NCBI RefSeq assembly: GCF_002443255.2
Contig: NW_019211455.1
Location: forward strand, 45,146,103 to 45,210,102
Reading direction: 5' to 3'
DNA length: 64,000 bases
From: Varroa destructor
Lineage: Eukaryota; Arthropoda; Arachnida; Mesostigmata; Varroidae
This document shows positions 1-14,569 of the stretch, one piece after another. Under the pieces are notes generated by a model. That model was not told where the DNA came from. It ran no database searches and saw nothing but the letters and a program-made list of their open reading frames with translations. Each line of letters opens with the position of its first letter. Position 1 is the first letter of the stretch. The position numbers and the translations under genes were made by a program.

Positions 1-3000
1 AGGGGAATACTGCTGTCCCCGTTCGGTCTGCTCTAAATATACCACCATTTACCAAGACACCCAGTCAACTGCTAGCCAGCCTTGTACAGTGCGGCCACGA
101 CGAGAGATACGTAGACACGGTCAATGATAGAGAATACAATACGTTCCATTTCTACCTAAACACTAGTCGCCATTCGTCGCCGCGACTCGATACTCAACGC
201 ACACATAAAGCGAAATAAAGCGAGAGACAGGGAGACGGTCAGCCATTTGGGAAGTGGCATACCAGCTACGTCGACGTGTGGAAGCTTCATTGGCTGAGTA
301 GGCCGGCTGGCCAGCATAAGTCGCCTGGTCGTCCTTGCCACAAAAAGGCAAAGCACGTTCAGTTTGGCCAAGGAGCAGTGCCATGATGGAATGTGTGCGT
401 GGGGTTCCTAATGCTTGCACTGGGCGCATGGCACCGTCCTTTGATGGCCAGCTCACGGCAGTATTAAACCGTGCCTACCACAAGCACAGAAATAATTCCA
501 TGAATCTAGGTGTGCTTTATTCAAAATTATCCATCATAGCCTCCGCTACTCTTTATAGTTGGTTTTAAGGCCGCTTTGCGACAGGCTATGACCCTACCTC
601 GTTCAGTGTCGTCGCAACCGGCGCTGCCGTAACGTGTCATTGTCATCGTCCGCAGTGTGTAAAAATTTCTTTGCATTTTGACTGCCGCGCTTCATGCGCC
701 TTTTCATTAGACGAGGCCTACCGAGCGGTACGCTGGCCTGCCGACACTAGGAAGGCAGCTGGTTATTGTGGTGTATCATGCAGTGGCCTCTTGCTGCCGC
801 TGTGCTGTGCTGTTTGCATAACTATGCTGTTAGGCTCGATAAATGTTTCGAATTTTACGTCAGATATTATTGTAGCCTTAAGCATTTGCTTAAGGTCCTA
901 GCATGAAACGAAATACAATGTCTACATTCAGCCTTGAATCCAGACCACCTCACTAAACGCCACTAAATTTAGTAGGCAGACATGTTGCCCACAGCGTCGT
1001 AGTGAGGCTGTTATACTGCTTTTAAGATCTGCGAAGTAGAACTCGCCTCGTCCGTCATTGTGTGTATGTTATAAAGGACTATCGTAAGGTACGCATAGTT
1101 ATTGATAACGCATTTTGAGTATACAGCAAGAAAAAGCAGCAATATCGTAGAATATAGATTCTGTTTATATACAAAGTAAGTGCATAAGGAAGTACACGTA
1201 TACAACGGTTGTACACAAGTACAACTATGTGTAACGGAATTCTATCCAGGCCAGGATTGAGACACTAGTCAAGATAGAACTTATGATGAAGCTTGTCATT
1301 CTTATTTCGTTCGATGTGACTTTGAGAGTTCATCTCTGATGGTACCTCTATTTTATCTTATTGAGCTCATTTTCGGTCATATACCGAGGCGGGTCGTGTC
1401 CGAAGTACCTTTATGCATATCCGTTCCCTCTGTCTTCTTCCTTGTACCTAATAGTGTCCACAATTCTCTATTTGCTGTTCACTGAAAGACACATCAACGT
1501 GCGCCCGGACCCCTTGACAGCTACGTACCTAATGACTGTCTTCGTATGGTACCACCATCAAGGTGGCATCTCCATCGTTACTTGCTTCCCATTTCTGATT
1601 ACTTGTTACCATTAGCAGATCACTACATCGTATCGTTGTCTCGAATCTTCGTGCTTGGATGTTAAGCTTTTCTTTCTGCCTGATCGTTCGCCACTCAACG
1701 GCGTCGCTCAGCCTCCATGGGCGCTTTACTCGCTGTTTATATTCAATCTGTAAAGGATTGGGGGAAAGGCAAAGATCATCGACAAGAGGGCAACAGAACC
1801 CTAGATTAAACTACTAACGCATAGCCCTTTGCTACTCCCCATAAAGCGTACTCGTCTCCTGGGTACCGCCACCTGGTTGGATCGTCCCCTTCCGTCCACT
1901 TTGTTCCTTTGGTTCGGTTCTGGCTTCACTACCCTCTACTACGCGGCTACTAATAGTATTCAGCAATTACTATATCATTAAGAACATGACACGAAGCAGT
2001 CCTATTCACAGTACAGTGGCTGTGCTAGCCTCGTCTAAGTCTTCAACGAGCTCTCTCTCTTTTTGCTGCAGTCCGGGTACGAGACAGACCGGAACGAAAT
2101 CAGGGGTGTGGCCGGAGAAAGTCAGGGGACTCTGCTAAACACCAGAGGCATCGGGGGTGTCACTACCTACCTCTAGCCTTAGTAGGATCCTTGCATCCCA
2201 GTACGATAGCTTGCAATGAATCCCAATATTTTCCCTTTACCCCTGTACTACGCTTATTTCACAAGGTTTAAACACACTAACAAGCAGTGATCGTCAGTAG
2301 TGATTTAACAAAAATGCGACGAAAAGATATTCCCACAGCAAGCATAGCCAACTTACAACATCGAGCTATCTACGGAGTTCTTAGTCCCACCACTAGTGGA
2401 GTTTCGGTAAGCCAAAGTTCTGCAGAACAGAAGTTACTCTTAGGTTTCCCTATAGCCCTTAGCACCCCATCCTTCCTTCCACAATGAACGTTCTATCTCA
2501 ATTCATTGAGACAGTGGCGCCGCCGCATCAAACACCTATATGCTGCATATTTTGTCGCAGGCGATAATTGCTATGAGTATGCAAAGATAAAATAGAGAAA
2601 TGGAAAAGAACTGCCGCTTGTCAAGTTTGGATCCCGACTGCTCTTGGACTAAACCGTTCTTTAAGTGAAGGCGCATAGCCATATGAAAGAGCCCCTGCAC
2701 TTTGACCTTAATAGAACCACCCCAAACTAAGCCACACTGCAGCCGAATACAGTACAACACCTACCACCGTATACATGCCATGTCGCCCTCACATGCCGTC
2801 TATATCGACGGGGGTCATCAACGCTGTAGTGTTTGGTTGGCGGGTCATGCACAAACCCCATCTTGGATTCCTTTTCCTCTTCTGAATAGGTGAGAAAGCA
2901 CCACTGGGTCTCAGCACGAATAATCAAAACACGACAAGAGTATCAGTACCAGCCGCGGAGAAAAAACATCTTCCATGATCAAAGCATCCAGCGGTCGAGA

Positions 3001-3271
3001 GCTATTCGCTATGCGGTTCCAGCCCATACAGTTGGCTTTGCGCTATACCATGTCGTCGACCGAGTAGTACACCGTGGTACTCACCAAAATCGCCTGAACA
3101 GTAGACAGTGTACACTGAACAATCCTGTATCCTCTCGTGGGGTTCTACTATCGTGTCCTGCAGAGTGTCCTGGCTGCAGTCTACATTTAACAGTAATGAT
3201 CACGATAGGACGAGGTTCCCTCCAAGACTCGAGATGTATCTCGACTACGATCAGTTGGAAGGACAATAAAT

Positions 3272-3276
3272 GGAGA

Positions 3277-3307
<31 letters not shown>

Positions 3308-3321
3308 GGGGAGAGAGAGAA
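3272..3321. repeat. (GA)n microsatellite, interrupted
   Basis: About 50 bp of GA dinucleotides with short GG interruptions. The Arg-Glu and Ser-Leu stretches of overlapping open frames on both strands come from this repeat and are not protein evidence. Confidence 0.95.
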
Positions 3322-5895
3322 AAGGTGCGGGCGAGCTGAAGACAACTCGAGCGTCGTAGCCTATGGGAGGGTACCACAAAAGGAAAACCGTAGGCAGAAA
3401 GCAAAAGAGGTGATATCGCGGACCAGATTTATTCGCGTTAAATGGAAAAAAAAAACAATCTTATAATTTTAATCAGCGCCATTGGATCTGCAGGGAAGTA
3501 CAATTGCTGAGTGCACACACAGATTAATGCATGTATCGTGAGGCGGCAAATGTGTAGGCAACATGGAATCCTAACGGACACGGCTATACGTGGATTTAGT
3601 TTTCGATAGAATGAGATCGTTAGTATGGAAGCGACACCAACAACAACTAGGTTAGTGAGTTCATATCATTATTGAGAGCGTAACTATATATACAGTACTG
3701 TTTCGAAGCAAAAGGAACAGTGCGTAAAACTTCAAAAGGACTTTTTCGAGCAAAATCCCAAAAAACAGGCCAAATATGATATCACAATGTATAGTCTTGA
3801 AGGTGCTAAGTCTAGCACTAATTCAATGCATGAAAATGAATTATACATTTTATTTGAATAACCATGAAAGTCACCCCAATGAAACCAAACATTTAAAAAT
3901 GGTCAGTAAAGTCTTACCAGGAAACTGAATGATTGCGAGCGCAGGACACTTACTAATCGCCTATAATTTCTAGTGTTTAAATTTAAATATTTCTCGCACG
4001 GCATTTTATAGTATTAAGTTGAAAAAAAAAAAATTCAATTTTTTACTGGAATCCTATCTGTCTACCTAGCCTAGTTACTCTAGACTGTCGCTCAACCACA
4101 GTCAAATAGGCACCCAACGGGAGGTTCTGTCTAGGCTGACTTAGATGCTTACAGGTACGATTACTTCCCACTAATCTAGACAAACCCATTGAATCGATAG
4201 TGTTCCTTTACATACTGCATCTGACGATCGTCTGATCTTATCCTGCGTTTCCTTTACATCCAATCTCCCCCTAAACTGAACATTCTGATTCTTCACAGAA
4301 GAATCCACTGAAAGACATCCCAGCAGAACTTCCTGCGAACTGCAGGAACTGCAAAATTCAGCACCACCACAGTCAATTTAGGTATTGACAATAGTCCGAT
4401 TTTCGCCTAAGTCAAAATGTCCTTTCCTATGACCAGCAAACAGCGGCTTGCATCGACAAGGGGCGTCCAGCCAAAACAATACGACAGATTGGATCTTAAG
4501 CTTTGTCAGCTGGTTTTGTCGTCTTTACCCCCTTGTGGCCTGACTCTTGTCTAGTGTCTTCGTCAGATCGGATCGCTTCCCTTTGTAATTTTTCTACCTT
4601 TCTTGTTAACTTTCGCTGATCGCCGTTCACTGTAATCACTACACAGCCGTAACCGATAAACGGGAAGCAGACCCAGCCACAAACCTAACTCCTGGGCTCA
4701 GACGTCCAGCATCCCAAATATCTCTTACCGCAGCGTTTGCACAGACATCTAGCCTCACCACACCAACAGACAGCCGGCCTATCAGTACGATTCTATGCCC
4801 TACTGGCTAATACGTGTATTTGCGCAGGTGGCTGTATTGACACACTGACTACGTATCTCGATACGTGATTCGGTCCTAATCTTTCGCTCTTTCCAGTTTT
4901 TCCTGGTAATGCTCCAGTTGCCAATTCTGCTGATTCTATCGCGAACGTCCTAGTGACCAAAAAGAAGGACCACGAACGAGCAGACTTGGCTCTGTCATCA
5001 TTGCAGAGCAGCGTATCTATTGCTACGGATCTGCCGTTACATGAGCTGGTACTTCCTTTTTGTTTCCCTAAATGCGTTTGCTATCGTTCGTAACAGCGGC
5101 AGTAGCAGCTGTCGCAGAGATGATAAGACGGCGGTGCTCGTTCTCATCTCTTCAGAACTTGGCATGTATGTCAAAAAACTGTGATCGAAAGGAGAATACC
5201 AGGATAAAACCTGAAGTACAAAACGAAATAAGAGGCAAGGGAGGTTGGACGGAAGCGACCCATACGCGGTTGATATTATCATTGATAGCACATTATTAAT
5301 ACAATGACAGCCGGTAAGGTTGGCCAAAGCAAACTTGTCACAATGAGAATTCAACATGATCCAGTTAGCTAAGTACTCGACTATCATCAGAATGCTACTT
5401 ATTATGAATTTTATTAATATTAGCTTTTTATTTTTCTGTAACTATTAACGTTATTACTGTTACCGTAAAAGGCATGTCGTCGAGATACGCTTACTCACAT
5501 AACCACAACCGTGTTAAAATTATAGATCTTAAAAAAAAAAATGTATCCACTTGCCCAGTGTTATTATTTACCCTGTCGTTTCGCTCGGAATCGCCTTATG
5601 TGTGCCTATTCGACAACTACGAATACGTTCCCTTTGCCTAGTTAATCAGTCCTGGCAATCTGAGTGCATCTTCCATGTAGAGGCATTTCAACTTTGCACA
5701 ATTACAGGTAACCACAACGGCTGTGTCTGCGTTCGTACACTGTAAGGAAGGACGAATCTGGATAATTGTACTTGGGGCCGTTGATTCACCGCTTACAGAA
5801 GCGTCCACTGTGAAGGATCGCTTGGTAGCAACCACGCACTCCCTATCTCGTAAATATCGGCACCATTTAATCGCACAGCATATGTACGTATACAA

Positions 5896-5916
5896 ATATA
5901 TATATATATATATATA
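5896..5916. repeat. (TA)n microsatellite
   Basis: About ten TA units, flanked by TACGTA-like sequence on both sides. Confidence 0.9.
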
Positions 5917-8376
5917 CGTATGTGTACGGACTGAGAAGAATATTAAGCCATTCTCGGGTAACGTGTGAAACGCTTTAGATATAGGTAAAGAACGATCATC
6001 GAATACTCTGGTAAAAGTTATGATGACTCAACAGAAATAGCAGAAACAGCCCAGTTTAGATTTTGGGCAAGAGCGCCTGCCACATATCATCTATTGTCTA
6101 AAACGAACCTGTTTTGTTTGTTAGACCGGCAACGATCTGATCTGGCTGTTCGTCGTGCACGACCCTCTACGAGTCACTACGCTTTAATTGCTGACCCAGA
6201 TAGAATGCATAAATAGCACATGGGGTCAAGTAGACTGCGATATCAACGATTCCAACAGCAGTAAACGTTATGCAAAGGGAATTGAGCAAAGAATGACTTA
6301 CCGTGTGTTAAAAATGTGACATTACTAAAGATGTTTTTAGTTTGGCGTAAATTCCAACGTAATCTTCCAACGTCTGTTCTTTACAATTAGAATCGTAGGC
6401 GTTGTCGTCTCTCTCTCAATAATATACCACACTTGAGCATAGCCGAGGTTAATAAAGTATGTATTAATTACCAATCGTCTTAGAATATTTCCCCATTCGC
6501 CCTTGATTTCTCCGCTACATCGCCGAACATTTATCTTATTTGGCATCCCAAGCTATCATTATATTTGGTGGTCAAGCTTTGCCTAATGCGGGACATTCAT
6601 GAGATACCCATGTATTCCTTTTCGTCGCCCAATACATCTATCAACACTCACTTAAGACGCCTTCCTTCAATTGCCAGTCCTAAAGAAAGACAAGCAGTTG
6701 GCTATGTAACAATTCGCTAAGAGTTATGCTGTATACGACAATGGAGGGTGCTCACAGAAAATCCGTAACTTTCCTGAACGGTCGCGTGGACGTTCTATCC
6801 GCCTACGGTAAAATCGAACAAAGCAAAAATACGACAGTTCAAGGGAACACCATTGGCTCGGAGAAATCGTTAATAGGTAGCCGAGAGACTGGCTGGCAAT
6901 AGCAGAGGTCGACCGGGACTTCCAGTGGCCACGATACCACTAAGACGGTGGAGTTTTCCACGAACAAAAACGGCCGGAAACGGTTGATAGAAACGAGACG
7001 GAGAAACCCGTGGAATCAGAAGAAGGCCAAGCAGCGCCTAGCAATATTGAAGATTATCGTAGCTTTGCTTTGCTACGAAACTCTTCCGCTGTCTTGGCAA
7101 ATGCGTGAACGGCGTATCTGGCGCACGTCGATCGTCACAGGATCCAGATGGATTGCTCCTGGGAACACAGTTCTGTCGTCTAAACGCCCAAATAATTTCT
7201 GATGCGATTATATGAACCTCTGCCGGCCGCGCACCGATGTTACGTGAACTCTGTGTAAATGCTTAGATGTCTACCGTTACAGATTATCAATCACGTTATT
7301 CTCAAAAACGATCTAGAGCAGCTTTGTTGCCGTAGAGCAAAACGCATCACGTTATCAAGAATTCAGCTGATACAGACTTAAGAGAAAATCGGCCATGTCT
7401 AATAATTATCGTTATTAGAGCTTGGCCTTCAATTTTGTGGTCAAAAAAAATTTTTCGTACAAATAACTCCGTGTACACGTATAACCTCTATAGCTATACA
7501 CGTGCAGCTGCATATATGACAAACAAGCTAGGATTTCAAAAAGGAGTAAACCAGTGTCGCTAAATGATTTACTACCAGCAACGAGCTGCTTCTTTCTGAA
7601 ATCGCCAGGCTTTAAAACCATTTATAGTGTTCCCATTAGATTGTTTATTCTATCACTTCTAAATATCTGGTATGACACGGAAATGGCTTGGTCGTGAAGT
7701 AGTCTTGACCAACAAAAGGGAACAAACGCCAAAACAACGGAGAGAGAAACTCAATTTCTCCAGGTCGACTTTTAAAGGACAAGCACAGGGCCTGTCAAGC
7801 AGAATCGATTCCTCGCGTTGAGTATTCAGTTAATCTTGCTTACCAGCCTATTATATATCGCCTCTACCATCTCGACAACACGAGATCAGGCACTGCCGGG
7901 GTAGCTATCTGGCCGTGTCGAATACTGTCGTACCTCCGCCATAACAAGACTCAGCTCAACTAAACGTCATAATAGCGACGTAAATGTTGTTAAGTCTGGT
8001 GGTGTACAATCCACAGTTCGTCACTTCCACCCGCCGATAACCGTACCATATAGTGTAGATAATTTCCATGACAACAGGCAGTGGCATTCCGACAGAGCAG
8101 CGATACTCGGAGCAGCTCAGATTTGCCATCGCCGTCTACTAGCGCCATTTTCTTCCTACAATAATTGACAATATCCACCGCCTAGCAACAGTGGTGAGCA
8201 ATCTACAGTGTTTCTTTTTTTGATGCTGGTACTACTGCCGCTGCTACCGCCTCCGCGGCCTTTCCTATGATTGTGACAACCGCCCTAGGGGAACTGCCGA
8301 AATAAGCAACGTCTGGACGTTTGGACAACAACGTTCGGACATCGATAACCTCGAACCACGTACGCGAAATTCTGTA

Positions 8377-8404
8377 AGAAGTTAAATGCCAACCCAACGG
8401 ACAA
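8377..8404. repeat. 28-bp direct repeat, copy 1
   Basis: This 28-bp unit recurs in the same orientation at 9470-9497 with 26 of 28 positions identical (C/T and G/T differences). Flanks do not match beyond the unit. Read on the minus strand it contains GGTTGGCATTTAACTTCT, which loosely recalls mariner-type terminal repeats that begin TTAGGTTGGC. That link is an inference. Confidence 0.7.
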
Positions 8405-8440
8405 GAAGAGAGATCCAATCACACACGGTCGGTAAACAGC

Positions 8441-8464
8441 GACGACGACGACGACGACGACGAC
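8441..8464. repeat. (GAC)8 microsatellite
   Basis: Eight GAC units followed by an A-rich tract. Confidence 0.95.
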
Positions 8465-9469
8465 AAAAAATAACGAGATGAAGTAAACGAACTTGGCTAT
8501 AGCACCAGATTTAGCTAACAGTGAATGCGACCGCGGACAGCCACTGGCTCCAGATTGAATCGTGCGTGTAGAGGCCCCTTCGCGCCATAATCGGGTCTGT
8601 GTTGTAGCAGTCTCCGTGGGTCTGCTAGTACTGCTGTTTGACTTCTATAAAAGCAATTAAACTAACGGCTTCTGATCGCCCGAACGGCTAACGGTACAAT
8701 TAACTTTATTCACTAATAGAAGTAGCACTGAAAAAGATGAAATACTGTTCTATATATCCTGGTTTGCTGGATGCTTTTGGAAATATTTAACTGTTACGTC
8801 CTGCTGTGTCTCTTCGACACTTTAGATATTTTTCATACAATATCGTCAGTAGTAGAATTATATACATACAGCTTGTGCGGTAATACAAGTAATATAACTA
8901 TCAGTACGGATTCTATAAAGGTCAAGTAAAAGATACGAAAAGATCAGCATCAGCAATGATTTTTAATTTAAAGCTTAAAAAAAATGCTAACTTCTAGTTT
9001 ACCCAGGCCGATTTAGGTGTGTTGCTGCAAAGATCGTCGTTATGACACATCATCTCTTAACCAATTATGAGATTACGCTCCAAAGAGACTTTCTATGGTT
9101 CTCACAGATGTCTTGTTAAAACAAGAAGCATTGATTGTCAGCCTGTTGTCATCCATCGATAATACCTTATTTTCTTATTTCGTTTGCTACTGAAATATCT
9201 CCAGATATATTAAAATCTCATCAGTATATTCGTTCCCGATTCGACTCTGGTGCCGTCTCCAATCTCACACGTTTTTTGCATCTGGTATCCTCTTTTCAAG
9301 TCAAGAAGTGACGCCGTGTGCGTGTCTCCGACGTGCTCCAGAGCTGCACTTACCATAATTTCAATTGCCTGTTCCTGTCGCTGCAATCTACGGCTCAGCC
9401 GAAATACAGTATCAGCAAATGGTGGACACGAAAGGCATAGATCATCATCATCAATATTGCCTCTCTGCC

Positions 9470-9497
9470 AGAAGTTAAATGCCAACCTAACGTACAA
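9470..9497. repeat. 28-bp direct repeat, copy 2
   Basis: Partner of 8377-8404 about 1.1 kb away, same orientation, two mismatches. The minus strand reads TTAGGTTGGCATTTAACTTC here, the copy closer to a mariner-like terminus. No transposase frame lies between the copies. Confidence 0.7.
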
Positions 9498-11954
9498 CTA
9501 ATACGGCGGCTATTTCTCTGACAGATCTGTTCTCATTTTGCTCTACCCAAATGTTCTCTGTTTCAGTTTCGGTAGTCGGATGGCAGACAGTCTGCTTTTT
9601 ATTCGAACTTCGGCGGCAATAGCAGCGACGTTAGCTGTCTTCGGCAGAAAGATCTAACTTGCGGTAATCGAGTCGCTGTGAGCTTAACAACACCATTGGC
9701 AACAGGCAGCCATACCTAAGTATTTCTGTTTTCCCGATACGTTGGATAATAGTAGAAGTGTTAAGTAAATGTTGAGTGTAGATTGCGCTACACTTGCCAG
9801 TGTTCGTTCGCGTAAACCGGCTAGGGATATGTGGAACAAGCGAGAATAGTGACGGTTGCAAACAAGTCAGCATTGTTAGGCTACTGTGAGCCTGACTCGT
9901 GAGTCATTTCTCGTTCGATAGTCTTGTTGTTCGCCTAGGGGATATCGAAAACAGATCATCCTGTCTACCTTTTCTATAATTCTCTCGCTAAATAGTGCCC
10001 TTCGCAACATTTTAATATTCTAGAACGTGGTAGTGAAAAAAACTACGTACCCTAAACTCCAACGTGACATTTCTATTCAGTTCAACTTTAATAACGTAAA
10101 AAAAAACGTAACGGCAAATGTTTTCGCATCGTCTAACTGTTTCACCTTCATTTTGATAATGTGTTTGTAGACAGTCCATTAAAGGAAGCTAGACTTTTCG
10201 TGTGGGTCTTGTCGTATACAATGTATCGTTTACTGCATTGGCCCATTAACTTACAAAGCGTTTACGTTGTCACGGGGCTATGAAACAACCTAAATTAGAA
10301 CTTCGGAATTAGCTCGCATATAATTTCTTTTTTCTTTTTTTCTGGAAAATAATTTCACTTAAGTAATAAGTTACGATGAATCTGCGCCCACTGTATAGCT
10401 GACGAAGCGAAAATATAAGATAATTATGAGCCATAATTTGTTGAAATTCATTATCCTATTGGTATTTATCATATCTACATACCGAAGGCAATTCCATTAG
10501 CACTGCTGACCGATGCCACCACTAGCTGGTAAGCTATCGATAAGGGTTTCACACTTTGCTTATCTGAATCCACTCCGTTGAAAACTGTTGCCGTCGTCAT
10601 ATATAATGCCAATTCGGCGACCACTTCCACCGGGCATTACGTAACCGATGTTACATCAACTGGCCCAGTAGCAGAGGCAGGGGCGTCTGTCAGGCAGACG
10701 TCAATCGAGTTACCGCGCCTCATAGGCCCGTCAGGCAACCGCTGGAACCAGTGGTTCGGTCAACAAAAGAGAATTAGGTACAAAGAGTTTGCTGGCAGGT
10801 AGTTATCAGCGTGAACATTTTGATGGGTTGGTGGCGTCAGCGACTGCCACCATCAACAGCTTCCATTTGTAGTCATCGTCTGCCTTTATCGTATCCTAAT
10901 CATTATCCGCACTGCCCACATCGCCACAACAGCGTGTGACTATTTGTACCGATGACAATTTGGCTCGATCGCACAGGCAGCAGACATAGATTCTAGCAGT
11001 CATTGGCTGTTCGTCTCATTGTATCAAAATATCCAAGTGAGAGCAGCTAAATGTGATGGTAAAATGTAAATTGGTAGCGTGAAGCCACTGTACCAGTAAT
11101 GGTTTCGGTTGTGACGTAAAGCAAACTGTGAAATCCGCGCGAACTAAGAGCCATTATCAAACCGCTATATAAACGACAGCGTCGGGCTGCGTCTTTCCAC
11201 AAGACGTACATCCTACAATCAGCGGCGTCCATAGTGGTAAACATTGTCGAAGTGAAAGCATCGGTAACGAGCCATTTTTTCCAGGTTAAGAAAGACCATG
11301 GTCGCACTATACCGCTGGTGCTACCTAACGGCATGAACCTAACAACCGCAGACACTCAACCAGACTCATAACGGTGATTCAGATAACGTCCAGCCTTGTT
11401 CCCTCGAAGTCGCTGCCAAAGTACGCTTGCTAATCGAGGCGAAGGCCAGGAATGTGGCCGCAAATGAAGAATTAACGATCAAAAAATCAGCATATAAACA
11501 ACTGCCTCCGGCACGAAGCAGAAAACGTGCAGGCACGCATCGACTGCACGGACAAAAAACTGCGCATTTTAAGTGCCTAGATGGCCAATTGCTAGCAGAT
11601 ATAATATGTGGCAGCAGGACAAACAGAAATGCAAAGCTCATTACTATTCCACTACTTGAGCACTGAAATGCCGCCGTGCACATGAATCGACCCTTTTGGA
11701 CGGGATCGACGGTTCCGACAAGTTTTCGTGACATCGCCGCCGTCAGCGGCACTAGTACTTTCTGTCGATAATGAAGTTTTTCTCAACAAACGTAGAACAA
11801 GCAGCAGAAGAAAACTTTTCATTTAAGTCAATGAAAATATGCTTTTAATACTTTTAGCTGAATTATACTATACGTATAGAATGGACTTGGAAAGTAACGC
11901 TACCAATTCAAAGCTCAGTCTAACATAAGCGTGTATAGATAAACAACAAAGATG

Positions 11955-12006
11955 TAGAGATAAGCTGCCTTTTACATTTTTTAGAGACAAACTGCCTTTT
12001 ACATTC
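11955..12006. repeat. 27-bp imperfect tandem duplication
   Basis: Two adjacent units, 11955-11981 and from 11982, share TAGAGA-AA-CTGCCTTTTACATT with a few substitutions. It looks like a local slippage or duplication event in non-coding DNA. Confidence 0.8.
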
Positions 12007-13615
12007 ACTATCAGTACTTTGAATCGGTTTCAAATGAATTGAACGTCAGCTCTAGCATGAATCTTTACATGCCAACCGTATTCGGCAATTGCGCAGGTAG
12101 TCATCAAATGCATCCTACCAGGAAATGACCCTTAATGACAAGCGCAGCATCGAATAAGATGGCCGCGACAACTTTTTTTGTCGTTATCTTCAGACACTGC
12201 ACAGTCTGATCAGTGCCGCTTGGCCATGCATACTATTTGCAGCAGCAAAAGGTAATATCGAGCGGCCGTTTCTACATTTCCATATTTACGCATTTTGCAC
12301 AGTCTGTCACTCTAACTTTACAGGGCTATATACCTCGACTAAGCCCAGGCAATCTTGTCCAGGTTGGCCGGTTCCAGACTGGTCTCCATTCGGCTGATCT
12401 GCTAGTGGTTTGGTGGTTGATCGTTGCTTCTAGCACCCTCCGGTCTTGCTTACTTCACCTTAGTTCCGATTGGTCATGTCGTGTGTTTTCTCATATACGG
12501 GCGTTTAAGCTATAGCAGATCTAGTTATAGCGCATAGAGCTAAGCAGATAACCGTAGCTGGCAGCTCGTCATTCCGCCGGAGAGGAAATAAAAAAGCGTA
12601 CTGTACTTCAGCCGACCCGTTACCGACGCAAAACAGAAAGAGGAGCGCTTCTTTTCCGCTTGCACCGACCACCCGTCCGACCATGCTTGTTGATCCATCA
12701 CCGAAATCCTCTCGGCTGACTGCGTCTGTCATATCGCACCTTTTTTCGACTGCAAACGGCAGCAGCTTCGCCAGCGACCGTAGTGGTCGTAACAGCTGTT
12801 ACCGTCAGTCGCTCGGTGGCTTTTTGCTGTTCCCAGCGGGCAGCACCTATCCCACCTTTCGGCTCAAATCTTTGTTGTTCTGACGGCTTTCTATGGGCTA
12901 TCGCCAGCGACGGACGATGCCAACGAATGCCGTATTACAGGGCATCATTTCGTGTCGTCCGCGAGGTAAGTCTACCCAGTTAGTTGCCTCAGCTGTAGTG
13001 CATTCACGAAAAACCTGGTAAGACTCCCTGAGCCACACCCTCTGCGTAAAACCCTTCCACTCTTCTGACTTGCCTTCTTCCGATGCTCCTCAGTTCTGAA
13101 CCTTGTTCTCTGCCTTCTCCGCTCTGACTTGGGCAAACTGTAAGGCTGTCCGGAACAGACTTACCGCCACAATGAATATACATCCGTCTTTCTAAAACGG
13201 ATGTCCCCGTAGCTAGCCATCGTGTTATACTGCCATATCGTTCAGTTTCTACAGCTACTGATAACTTTGGCAGTTGGCCGGATGACTAACAGTTGTTTGT
13301 CGGATCCACGAAAACCATAGGTTTACTACGTGCTAGTTTGATACTGGTTTTCCTGTTTACGGTGGAATTGAGAAGCAGCAATTTGCGATATACCTGATCA
13401 TGTTTAAAGATGCTGGGTCATTCTAACAAATTTAGAGTAAGTTCTACCGTGTTAAGAGAGATTATGCTAGCGCTTTTGCTATCTAGGAGTTAGCTGGTTG
13501 TCGATAGCGAACTATCTACTTTGACGAAACAGATTCCATGGATCAAATAGAGAGTATCTCAGCTCGAACTCACTGGTATTGCACATAACGTTCATAAAGC
13601 AAATGGTGGCAACAT

Positions 13616-13649
<34 letters not shown>
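13616..13649. repeat. (TA)n microsatellite with central TGTA
   Basis: A TA run interrupted once by TGTA and ending TACATG. The tract at 38059 has a similar interruption. Confidence 0.9.
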
Positions 13650-14549
13650 CATGATGGTAAGCGACTATCGAAATCAGGAGGGACGAGCCGAGTTCGCAGA
13701 CTACGTCCGCTACCGGGTAATGGCTGCGTGCTGGTAGACTGCGAAGTGGTGTTCACGTACGAACGGAAAAAAGACAAGATTGAAACATGGCCAACTGCTT
13801 ATGACCATCAATAAAGCCATGGTTATATATCAGACATCATTGTGAGCCGGTTTAAGATTCTTACATTGGACATGCTGGTGGTAGATGCTTGCATTCAGTT
13901 GTATGAGAAAGCTAGACTATATGACTAGTTTTAGCTAGTAATTTAATTGCGATTGTCATACTAAGTGTCACTAAGGAAAATATTATATAACATATATCCA
14001 CTACAAGACATTTCACGTGCAGGAAGTTTTATGATATCGAGGTGTGCACCAACCAACCATCTTGCCTTGTCGGCATTCAGGGTTTTCTCTTTCAGAACGA
14101 TCTTTATTGACTTATTCATCTCTATAAGAATTTATGTGCGCTTTCACACGTTCGATAGGCTTGCGCATCGCCCCCTGCTTCCTACGAATAAGGATCCACC
14201 CTATTTAGCATTAGCTACCAACATTAACACAAGCAATAGAGACGATGGTCATGTTCGTCGACCGAGAAACGCACACAAGTTTCAACAAAACACAGAGGTT
14301 TTTGGTTTTTAAGCTACGGCTTTACTTCGCTTACTTGAGGCGTAGATTGCCAGCCCACTTTACTTTTGCTGCCGATTTGTTGTTACGAAAGTTTCGTTAG
14401 CAGAAAGGTTTCGCGAAGCCTAGTTCCCTCTTTTCTCACTTCCTGCAACGGCTTATCTGCCTTTCTACGTTGGGGACGCTTCCGCTGCTTTGTGGCATAC
14501 AGCGGACTGTAGGAGGATCCTTCCTTTGCCTAACACGTGTCGGCCTGCA

Positions 14550-14569
14550 CCCACGAACTAGTTCGTGGG
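14550..14569. repeat. Perfect 20-bp palindrome
   Basis: The sequence CCCACGAACTAGTTCGTGGG is its own reverse complement (10-bp arms, no spacer). It sits in a G/C-rich patch (about 14400-15200) with no recognised gene. Confidence 0.95.

Noticed and set aside
163..456. Minus-strand frame containing FCGKDDQ, considered as the next plexin exon because Sema continues with a Phe-Cys-Gly block
   Set aside because: Surrounding residues do not resemble Sema or PSI sequence.
3272..3321. Arg/Glu-rich open frame over the GA repeat
   Set aside because: The coding appearance comes entirely from the microsatellite.
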